Part shown: positions 21,801-33,800 of the stretch, piece after piece
Numbering within the stretch: the first letter of the stretch is position 1
Layout of the letters: each line of letters starts with the position of its first letter
Assembly (NCBI RefSeq): GCF_032362555.1
Contig: NC_083515.1
Coordinates: 11,195,001 to 11,259,000, forward strand
Length of the DNA stretch: 64,000 nt
Source of the DNA: Amyelois transitella
Taxonomy: Eukaryota; Arthropoda; Insecta; Lepidoptera; Pyralidae
Direction of reading: 5' to 3'
Position numbers and translations under genes: made by a program
The notes under the pieces: model-generated
The model's database searches: none
The model's input: only the letters and a program-made list of their open reading frames with translations
Told to the model about the DNA's origin: nothing

Positions 21801-24800
21801 GACGTGATCATATGTATGTATGTCGTCCGCCATTGCAAGTGATTTGTTCCATTTATAACTATGTACTTACTATTTTCTTGTAACTATATAAATTTCTATG
21901 CAATAAAGATATTACAAACAAACAAACAAACATTTTCTCTTCACAAGTTTAAGAACAATATAAATTTACCTCTCTCCGCAAGCACAGCCCGATGTGACCC
22001 AGCAGAATGGAGCCCGAGCTGAGTCCGCAGCGGAGGTTGACAGAAGTCACCACGGACGAGTCCAGGGGCGCTATGTAGTATCTGACGGCGATATGTTCGA
22101 TTGAAAATAAATTCAACAAAATCTATCATCAAACCTAACAGCTGAACGTGGCCCGTCAGTCTTTCAAGACTGCTGGTCCTGTCTACGTGATTATATGTAT
22201 GTACGTCTATATCCCTTGCGGGCCAGACAGAGCCACCAGTCCAGAAAAGACTGATAGGTGACGTTCAGCTGTTTGGCTTCACTACATAGTATAAAACAAA
22301 GTCGCTATTTTAGTGTGTTTGTCTGTATGCTTAAATCTTTAAAATTACGCAACGGATTTTGATGCGGTTTTTTGTAATAGGTAGAGTGATTCAAGAGGAA
22401 GGTTTTTATGTATAATTTTTTCCGAATTTTGCACCCTTGCGAAGCCGGAGCGGGTCGCTAGTAATGTATATTCAGCCCATCGCCTTAAAGCAGAATCCCA
22501 AGTTTATAGTTAGTCCCTTAGTCGCCTTTTACGACATCCATGGAAACGAAATGGAGTGGTCCTATTCTTTTCTTTTATTGGTACTGAGAACCACGCGGCA
22601 AAATTTTTATGAAATCTGCTCAGCGCATTCAAATGCAATGCCGTGTGGTTCCCGGCACCAATAGAAAAAAGAACCACTCCATCTCCTTCACATGGATGTC
22701 GTTAAAGGTGACTTAGAGATAAGCTAATATACTTGGGATTCCTATTTCAGGCGATGGGCTAGCAACCTGTCACTATTTAAATCTCAATGCTATCATTAAG
22801 CCAAACAGCTGAACGTGGCCTTTCAGTCGTTTAATGACTGGTGGCTCTGTCTACCCCGCAGGGGTTACGGACGTGGATTATATGTTATTTATGCTGTATA
22901 ATTATCAGATTCTCATCCATCGATATTATAAACACCGGACCGGAAGTAGATCTTGGGGTTTTTCGGACATATAATGAAAGATTTAATATAATTTTAACTT
23001 TTCTACTAATTTCAGTCAGAGGTTGAAAAGGAATAAGGCTTTCGTACAATATACGGTGCCTATAATGACGACGTGAAGTGATCCACAATCATCTCTAAAA
23101 ATTTTTCAAACCAAAACAACCAGACGAAATGAAAATGATTATAAAAATATGCATTAAAAAGCGGGGTAGACAGAGCCTCTCACCTGACTCTCCAGCCGAA
23201 GCAGTTCTCCGGCGACATGTAGAACCCTGGCTGGTTGAGGAGCAGGTACTTCTGCAACCGCTTCAGCCGCGGCCCGTCAGATAGGGGATGTGGGGACAGC
23301 TAGCGGGGTAGACAGAGCCTCTCACCTGACTCTCCAGCCGAAGCAGTTCTCCGGCGACATGTAGAACCCTGGCTGGTTGAGGAGCAGGTACTTCTGCAAC
23401 CGCTTCAGCCGCGGCCCGTCAGATAGGGGATGTGGGGACAGCTAGCGGGGTAGACAGAGCCTCTCACCTGACTCTCCAGCCGAAGCAGTTCTCCGGCGAC
23501 ATGTAGAACCCTGGCTGGTTGAGGAGCAGGTACTTCTGCAGCTGCTTCAGCCGCGGCCCGTCAGATAGGGGATACAGGGATAGGGTGAGGGGGGAAGGCC
23601 TCCCTTCGCCGGGAACGTCGCGGCCCACGCACGTGACGCGGATCTCTTGGGAGGAGGGCGATCGCGCGAACAGCTGGTAACAACGACAATGTAAGTTAGT
23701 ACAGCCAATCGCATATCGAGTTACCCCGCAATGAACTTGTGCAGGTTGTAATGTTGCAGACTGTACCATATTTTTTCTTTACCTATCATCATTAATTCAT
23801 ATAAATACGTATGTATGCGAGGTAGACAGAGCCAACAGTGTCGAAAAGACTAGTAGACCACGTTCAATTAAGATTCAAATAGCGACATCATCACAGATTT
23901 AGCCATGGCGGTTCATCTTACGGTTTTTCTTAAAAAATAGTGACGTATCATCTGCAAACAACACGATGCCAGTCCCAAAATGGTACCTTGCGGTACCCCA
24001 ATTTTTATCTTCGCTCATTTCTATTTTGTATTATTTAAATCTACCGTCTGTAATCTATCACTAAGATATGATTTAATAAGTTCAACGGCAGTAGTGTCGA
24101 ACCCGTAATGAACAAGCTTAAGCAGAAGAGTTCTATGATCAACGCAATCAAATGCTTTAGTCAGATCGCAAACACTCCGATGGCATCCTGTGAGTTTTCC
24201 CATCCATTGAGAATATGAGTGACAAGAGTCACACCTGCATCTGTTGTACATTTCCCCTCAGTAAGCCATGAACTTAAAATAAAACTGCATTTGATTAAGC
24301 ATGATTCTCTCGAAGACCTTACTCAAAATTATTAAAATTAAGATTGGTCTATAATTACCAGGTTCCGATTTTTCACCTTTCTTGAATAGTGGAATCAATT
24401 TTGCATATTTCATTAAATTTGGAACATTAATACCCTTACTTTACCTCAACATTAATACCTTAAGCAGAGCAATATGTTTTTTAAGGTAAACAAGGTAAGG
24501 TAACAAACTACCCCAAGATATTAAAAAAATTGTTTCATTCAATTTATTTAAAACAAGCTTGCTGAACACATTTATAAAAATATGTAATTAAGTACTAAAT
24601 TTAAGTTAATGAACCAACATAATTGATTTGTGCAATTTTACCTCAATAGTCTTTTTTGTGATAATATTCGTATACCCGGATTACCCAGTGGCAGTGCAAA
24701 CGATAAAACTAATTTTAAGTATATTGTAGATTCTCAGCTAAGTGACTATGTATGTCTTTTTGAGAAGTATATTGTAGATTCTCAGCTAAGTGACTATGTA

Positions 24801-27800
24801 TGTCTTTTTGAGAAGTATATTGTAGATTCTCAGCTAAGTGACTATGTATGTCTTTTTGAGAAGTATATTGTAGATTCTCAGCTAAGTAACTATGTATGTC
24901 TTTTTGAGAAATAAAGATCTTTGAACATAAGGTCACCTTAACATTAAGATACTGCGAGTCGCAGTCGGGCAGCGTCTTGGTGACCACGCAGAGCACGAGC
25001 TGCCCCGCCACCGGGAACTCGCAGTGAAGCAGCCGCGCCCAGCGCAGCGCCGGCGACAGCTGGTCCGCCGGGCTCACCAGCAGGCTGGAGCCCCCTGCCC
25101 GATACAACATACATACATACGATCACGTCTACATCCCTAGCGGGGTAGATAGAGCCAACAGTCTTGAAAAGACTGAATGGCCACGTTCAGCTGTTTGGCT
25201 TACTGATAGAATTGAGATTCAAATATTGACAGGTTGCTAGCCCATCGCCTAAAAAAGAATCCCAAGTTTGGAAGCCTATCCCTTAGTTGCCTTTTACGAC
25301 ATCCATGGGAAAGAGATGGAGTGGTCCCATTCTTTTTTGTATTGGTGCCGGGAACCACGCAGCACTCATCCTTACCTAATCATAAAATCAATGAGTTACC
25401 AATATAGCTGTCCTCGTAATAGGGCTCCAGGCAGGGCCGCTCGCCCGGCACGCAGGCCAGCGCCAGCCGCAGCTTGTGCGGCTGCGACAGCTTCAGGTTC
25501 ACCGACAGCTGCTTCATGGACCACGCCGCCTTGATGTCTTGCCACGAATGCGCCATCATCGCGTGCGAGCGCTCGAGGGTTAAGTCTGTGTGTCTCTGGG
25601 TGGGCTCGTCGGATTTGTCCGGCGACTGGTCGTCGGATTGGTCGGGCAACTGGTTCGAGGGTTGGCCGGGAGGTTGGTCGGTGGGTTGGCCGGGCGGTTC
25701 GTCCGGGAGGTGGACGTGGAGGTGGCCGTGGGGGGAGCCTGTATTGTCTTGAGGATGATCAGGTTCCTCTTCAGGGTTCACGGAGCGCCGACGCGATTTC
25801 ATCCTACAAAACGCATTTATTACATACATACATATGATCACGTCTATATCCCTCGCGGGGTAGACAGAGCCAACAGTTCCGTAAAGACTGATAGCTCGAA
25901 CGCATATATTACACCTTGGAAAAGCGGAATACTGAAATACGATCGAATTGTTCGGTATTTTATCTTGTTATCTGGAAGATACATACACATATGTATTATC
26001 ACGTCTTTATCCTTTGTGGGGAAGACAGAGCCAATAGACACAAAAAGTCTGAAAGACCACGTTCAGGTATAAGGCTTTATGATGAATTTGGGATGAGTGA
26101 CAGGTGTCAGTGTCCCAGCACCAATACAAAAAAGAATAGGACCACTCCATCTCTTTCCCATGGATGTCGTAAAAGGCGACTAAGGGATAGGCTTACAAAC
26201 TTGCGATTATTTTATAGGCGATGGGCTAGCAACCTGTCACTAGTTGAATCTCAATTCTATCGTTAAGCCAAATAGCTGAACGTGGTCATTCAGTCTTTTC
26301 AAGACTGTTGGCTCTGTCTACCCCGCAAGGGATATAGACGTGACCATATGTATGTATGTAGGATCATCGTTATGGGAACTATGGACCGTTCCGTAAACCT
26401 AGGAACTACGCACCGTTCAGAGCTCATCCGCGGAAAAGAACAAAAAAAAACAAAGTCAACAAGTGTCAAAGTCAGCGGAACCTTCCAACCTGAACATCTG
26501 CTTGAAGACATTCTTCATGGAATGCTTCCTGTCAGATTCCCTCGGGCGCTCCTCCTCGTCGATGGTGCAGATGATCATGCTGTCGCGGTGCTCCTGCTGC
26601 AGCTCCCGGGAGCTGTGCACCGAGTGCAGTTCGTGCCTGCTCATCTCGAACGCCGGCTGGAACTTGATGATGCCCTTCTTGTCCCGCACGATGGCGCTGC
26701 GGGATACCTGGTGAGCATGGAATTAGCATCGTTTATGCTACTACGCGTGAAACGAATAATCATAGTTATTCCCGTTCTATGTTCATTCAGGGATACCTGG
26801 TGGCATGTGAGCATGGAATTAGCGGCGTCTGTACGCGTGAAACGAAAAATCATAATAATTCCCGTTCTATGTTCAATGTTCATGTGCTTTGGAAGCTGTA
26901 GTTAGATATAATTAGATTTAAGTGATGTGACGTCAATAAGTCGTCTTGTGGATACAAGAAGAATAGAATAGAGTAGATTTATTTTCAAAATTGGATAATT
27001 TTTTTTGAAAATAAATCTACTCTATTCTATTCTGTTCCTGCTGGAATTTCGAGAAATCCTTCCTTTAGTGCACCCCTAGACCAGATAAAGAATGTACACG
27101 CCAAATTTGAAGTCTGTAGACCCAGCGGTTTGAGCTGTGAGTTGATATGTCAGTCAGTCTCGCAAGCTTTTGACATGAGCAAGTTTACAGATCTTGTCTA
27201 TTTGTCAAATTTCATGAAATTCAAACAATTCGTTTTGAAAACAAAAATACAAATCTCTTATCTTGATAACATTTTCCAGAATACATCAAATTACTATAAT
27301 CATTTATTCCTTCAATATGATTACAATATAGGTCTTAATTATATAGGAATAGTAAAAGCCTTACAGCAGCAATGGTCTCCGGCGTGGACAGCAGGTAGCC
27401 GTGCGGGCCGTACGCCGAGTTGGGCTGGTACTGCATGTGGCGCAGGTTGTACCACGGCCCCGGGCTGAACACCTGCGACCGTGTCTAATATTACGCCTCA
27501 CACCTTAAATATACCTACATATTTTCTTAAATATAATTTTAGAAGGACCCAAAATCAATCCTTGGGGACCCCCAATTATTTATCTGATATGTTGAAAATA
27601 ATTTTATAATGCTACCATTAAGAACATTAATATAAAAGCTCATTGGTGTTGTTTTTTATATTACTATTGGTCTTTATCTAAGAATTATAAATAGTTAATG
27701 TAAATAACGTAATTTTAACCGTATCAAATGCTTAATTAAATGTTAATTTGATATATTTTTTACTAACACTCCATAGTTATGTCTGACGTACGACGCTTTC

Positions 27801-30800
27801 AGTTTCAAAAAAGAACTTTATTTAGTTAATCAGTGTCCCACTTTACCAAATCGATTAGGTGGGTAATTTTCAATTATATTAAATTAAAAAAAAACTTTTG
27901 GTTGACTGGAAGAAATCCCGATTGGGATAAGTCCGCCATTGTACATATTCTTCTATATCCAATGACTGTTTTATTTTTGTTATATTTATTTTTATGTGCA
28001 ATAAAGAGTTTACAAACAAACAAACAAACAAACAAACAAAAACAATAAAAATTCATAAAAACAAATCCAATTCGAACTGCACCTACCTCTCCGTACAATC
28101 TCCGCTTAGTGCCTTGTCCCCTACAGAAGGAACTCTGGAATGGCAGTTGGCAGGGCAGGTTCGTGTTCAGATACGGCCACAGGGAGCCCCACAGCGCCCT
28201 CTCGCGGAGCTCCACGTTCTGCCCGGAGCAGAGGTCGTCGGCGAGGGCGATGTCCGCGTCGCGCTGGTCCGCCGTCTCGTGCGTCCACGCCGGCGCGAAG
28301 ATCGCCAGGGAGCAGCCGTAGCCGCTCGCCAGTTCTACCGCCTGGGAGGCAGGATATATGTTGGTGCTTTATCTATACTACTCTGTCAAGAAAGTAGCGG
28401 GAAAAGATCAATAATACACAAACTGTTTGTTATTCATCCAAATTTATTTTATCACCTTCAAAATATGCTCCTTTAGAAACGATACACTTACGCCAACGAA
28501 TAATCCAATCATCAAAACATTTTTTAAACGCTGTTTCCGGAATTGAGGTCAGTTCTCGCCGCGAATTCTCTTTTGTCTTCTACCGATTGAAAACGGGTGC
28601 CACGAAGTGGTAATTTGAGTTTAGGAAAAAGAAAAAAGTCGGCTGGAGCCATATCTGGTGAATATGGTGGTTGCTCGATGGTATTTGTTGAGTGTTTGGT
28701 TAAAAATTCGTTCACAATGATGGCCTTGTGCGAAGGTGCATTATCATGGTGCAAAATCCAAGAATTTTCTTTCCACAAATCTGGCCTTTTTCGTCGGATT
28801 TGCTCTCTTAAACGCCGCATAACACTCAAATAATATTCCTTATTTACCGTTTGACCTTCCGGCAAGAATTCCGAGTGCACAACACCGCGATAGTCAAAGA
28901 AAACAGTCAACATGACTTTGACTTTTGAACGACTTTGGCGTGGTTTTTTCGGTTTCGGTTCAGTTGGAAGGCGCCACTCCGAAGCTTGTTGACTAGTTTG
29001 CATGTCAAACTCGTAAACCCACGTCTCGTCACCAGTAACAATGCGTTTCATGAATGTTGGGTCGGAATTGACTCGTTCTAGCATGTCCTCAGCGAATCTC
29101 ATGCGACTGAGTTTTTGAAAAAAATTCAGGTCTTTTGGGACTAGCCGAGCGGCAACATGTTTCATACCCAAATTATTAGTTAAAATGGTACGGATCGACT
29201 CGTGAGATACAGAAAGTTCGGTGGCTATCTCTCTCAAAGTTGAATGAGGATTTTCAGTCACTATTTCCTTCACTTTTGCGATGTTAACTTCAGTTGCAGA
29301 CGTTGATGGCCTACCAGAGCGAGGCAAATCTTCCATCACATCTCGACCGCTTTTGAACGCTTTGTACCACTCATAAGCACGAGTTTTTGATAAAGTCGAT
29401 TCACCGTAAGCCTTCTGTAACATTTTCAGTGACTCCGAACACGATATTCCATTGGCAATGCAAAATTTAAGACAAACTCTTTGTTCGATGTTTTTATCCA
29501 TTATGAAATTAGCAATACACACTAGATATGATATAACTAAAAATAGCACTGTATTTAATGTAAACAACAGATGCAACTCAAACTCCGCGCCAAAATGGAA
29601 AACAGTTGTGCCAATCTAACAACAACAAAAAAAAACAAAAATTTGAATTTGGAACCATAAATAAATAATCCATTCCCGATACTTTTCTGACTGAATGTAT
29701 GTAGGCAACCTTCTTGCTAGACGGCCATAGCAACGGTTGCCATGGTTTTGTTAGTGAGTTATGTCAAAAAATAATTTTAATTGTAAAAGCTTCTCAATTT
29801 TTATGTTCATAACATAATTATTTTAAACTGATTATTTTCTCCTCTTTTCTCCTTCTTTCTTCTGTTGGAATAAATAACTTTAATATCTATACTTCCTACA
29901 CTATACTTATATTATAAAGCTGAAGAGTTTGTTTGAACGCGCTAAACTCAGGAACTACTGGTTCGAATTGAAAAATTCTTTCTGCGTTGAATAGACCATT
30001 TATCGAGGAAAGCTTAAGGCTATGTAACATCACGCTGCAACTATTAGGAGCGAAGAAATTATGGATAATATGAAAAAAAAACAGGGAAAATTATTCATCC
30101 TTGAGGGCTTCAATAATGCCCAAAATAACTATTCCACGCGGCCAAAGTCACGGGCACAGCTAGTGCTAGTGCTCTATCGTGCCTTGTGGTTCCCGGCACC
30201 AATGGAAAAAAGAATAGGACCACCCCAACTCCATGGATGTTGTAAAAGGCGACTAAGGGATAGGCTTAAAAAAACTTGAGATTCTTCTTTTAGGTGACGG
30301 GCTGGCAACCTGTCACTTTATATGAATCTCAATTCTATCAGTAAGCCAAACAGCTGAACGTGGCCTATCAGTATTTTCAAGACTGTTGACTCTGTCTACC
30401 CCGCAAGGGATATGTATGTACTATCTTTAAATTAGAGCTAAACTGATTACTTGGTATGAAATGATTGATGAATGTGGATAAAGTAAGTATCGTGGCAAGT
30501 GAAATGATGTAGTCTCTGACAAAAACTCCGCGTCTGACGAGTTCAGGCAAAAGTTTAGTGTCTTGTGAAGAAATGAAGTCCCTGCCAACACATCCGGGAG
30601 AGAGGCGTTAGTGAGTTCAGTCGAATGAGGTTCTTATCGTGTAATGAGAGATAATAAGCAGAAGGCTCGTATAACTACTTATTTTTCTAAATAATCTTCT
30701 TTCTCTTACAATATTTTGTGTATACCATAAACTCAAGGCGAATTTATTCCATGTTTATTTTTCTAATATATTTAAACGAGCAATTCTTGTATATATATAA

Positions 30801-33800
30801 TCAGGATCTCGGAAACAGCTCCAACGATTTTCATGAAAGTTACAGATTAGGGGCTTTTCGGCTCAAGGAATCGATTTATCAAGGTCCTAGGTTCGAGAAA
30901 AGCTCGGTTCCTAAGATATATAAACATTTTAAAAATCGCGTTGCGCCATCTCTGTTAGACCGGGCAAAGCTCGGTCAACCGGGTACTCTTATTAATATGA
31001 GATTATGGACTTGCTTAATTTCGCTTACCGCAGCCGTATTAAACTGCCCTCCTCCATAGAAGTTCCTCCCCCATACATCAATACCGATGAACAGATCACG
31101 CAGCCTGTCTCCGGCCATCTCCACGCTGCTCTCTATGTCCTCCTCCTTCCACGAGTAGTTCGTGAAGAAGCCGTCGCACACGTCGAAGAAGTCTCTGCGG
31201 CAATGCATGATGTGATATGACAAGAAGACTGTAAGGCTAAATTACACAGATCGAGTTAGCCTCGAAGTAAGTTCGAGACTTGTGTTACGAGATACTAACT
31301 CAACGATACTATATTTTATAATAAATACTTATGTAGATAAACATCCAAGACCCAGGCCAATCAGAAAAGTTATTTTCTCATCATTCGAACTCGGGACCTC
31401 CGGTGTCACAGACAAGCGTACTAACGCTGCGCCACAGAGGCCGTCAAAAAAAATACAAATTATAGAATGATATTTTAAGAATTGTAATGATAAATCTGAA
31501 TAAAGACTTATTTATTTACTAGCGACCCGCCCCGGCTTCGCACGGGTGCAAAATTATAAATGTTATTATACATAAAAACCTTCCTCTTGAATTACTCTAC
31601 CTGTTACAAAAATCCGCATCAAAATCCGTTGCGTAATTTTAAAGATTTAAGCATACAGATAAACAGACTAAAATAGCGACTTTGTTTTATACTATGTAGT
31701 GATATAACCGGCAGCTTTTAAAGACATTAAACTTTCACCTATGTAACACTACACCAACAGAAGTCATAGTGAAACATACTTGTTGTTCTCATTAAGCCCG
31801 TTCTGCCAGTTGAGGTTGCCCTTGATGGTGACGCTGTCGTACCAGACCAGCTCGGGCTCCGGGAGCTCCTCGTGCAGCCGCTGGTGGAGGAACCGCACGA
31901 ACTCCACCAGCACCAGGGGTTTTGACACCTGAACAATTATTATTATCATCAATACCCTGATGTGCCGTGTGGTTTTTGGCACTTAAGAATAGGACCACTC
32001 CATCTCTTTCCCATGGATGTCGTAAAAGGAGACTAAGGGATAGGCTTATAAACTTGGGATTCTTCTTTTAGGTGACAGACTAGCAACCTGTCACTATTTC
32101 AATCTCAATTCTATCATTAAGCCAAACAGCTAAACGTGGCCTATCAGCCTTATTAAGACTGTTGGCTGTTCTATCCCGCAAGGGATAAGGACGTGATTAT
32201 ATGTATGTATGTATCAATATGATGTGCCGTGGGGTATTTGGCACTTAAGAATAGGACCACTTCATCTCTTTCCCATTGATGTCGCAAAAGGCGACTAAGA
32301 AAATAGGAGCACATTCATCACAGTGCAAGCTTCCATGCTGGTCTGGTAGTGAAGAAAACACATAGCGGATGCCAGCTGCTTCTTCTCGTTCAAATGGTAA
32401 AAGTCAATCAAGGGAAACACAACTTTATCTCTTACAGGGTAGAAGGAGACAGTTTTGTAAATACTAAAATGTTAGGCTCAGCTGTACAGCTTAATGATGG
32501 AATTGAGACTCAAATAAAGGTTGAAATGTTGCTAGCCCATCGCCTAAAAGAAGAATACCAAGTTTACCAAGCATATCCCTTAGTCGCTTTTTACGACATC
32601 CATGGGAACAAGATGGGGTAGTCTATTCTTCGTTTTTATTTGTTGCCGGGAACCACAAAAGCATAGCAAACTAAGCATTTATATTGCTAAAATAGTCAAA
32701 TAACGAACTTGCCTTGTTTTCCACATTAAGCAACCACCCGTCAAACTTCAGCAGCTTCGCGATGGAGACCAGGGCATTGGCCAGCTCCTGATACTGGCTC
32801 TCTGAAGACAGCACATACTCCCAGAAGTCATAGCCTTCAGTCCATTCGGTTATTACTGTGCCTTAAGATAAAATGAAATATAATTAACTTGATTGTGAAT
32901 ATATACCTACATATAATCACTTCTATATCCCTTAAGGGGTAGAGGGAACCAACAATCACACAAACATTGTAGGGCCACATTCAGCTGTTTTATTTGAGCA
33001 AGGGATATTTTTCTCTGGGGTCATTAAATAAATTGGTGATCAAGTTTCTCTACAGGCAAATTCCGAAAACCAAAGTTTACAATTATTATTTAAAAATAAT
33101 AATAATTTTAATTTCATTTAAAAGATTTCATTCTGTCTGATAGTCTAACTTCTACTAATGAAACCGAATATGTTATGAAAATTTAAACCTGTTATTGAAC
33201 ATACATGTTAAACTTCTGCAAAATTTCCAGAAAACTGATTTGTTTCCTTGAAATGTCTTATATTAAGGGATTTAAAGCTTCACTAAGGCAGATCGTATTA
33301 CAAGATTACTTTCAAATAAAAACAGAAAAACATATATACATATACAATTGTATACCAATAACTTTGACCCCATGAGCGTGGCCCACATTGATCCAGCCCA
33401 GCGGCGGGATGGTGATCAGGTGGTGGCTGAAGTAGCAGAAGATGTCAATGCCTGCCCAGTGGTAGAATGTGTACGCTAGGTGGTTGGAGGTGCCGTCAAT
33501 CATGCTGAACAAAAATAATTTAAACTATATGAATTGGGTGTGGAGAAACTGAATGGACTAGTAAAAAATAAATTTTGAGCAGAACATTTAATATGACATT
33601 ATTTTAATAATCATTTCAATTATAATTCTCATTTAATTAAATTTTCTGTATTTTTGCATGCCATGACTAGTTAAATGCGTGAATTATATATGCTTTGTAA
33701 CACCTATTGTTTTACCCCATTTATAGCAAATAAAGTATTTGTATTTGTAGTACACTAGTGCAAACAGGAGTTTTCTGTTATTACAGAGAGGTAGACCTGT

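Noticed and set aside
23161-23673. CRISPR-like direct repeats
   Set aside because: Three long units encoding an exon in a eukaryotic gene; no spacer-repeat structure.
24715-25110. 131-residue minus-strand ORF with a repeated protein segment
   Set aside because: It is ENGase exon 10 read through its donor into the 48-bp minisatellite; the exon phases show where it stops.
26282-26905. 207-residue plus-strand ORF
   Set aside because: Antisense of ENGase exon 8 plus R1 sequence; no homology I recognise and the minus-strand exon fits the gene model.
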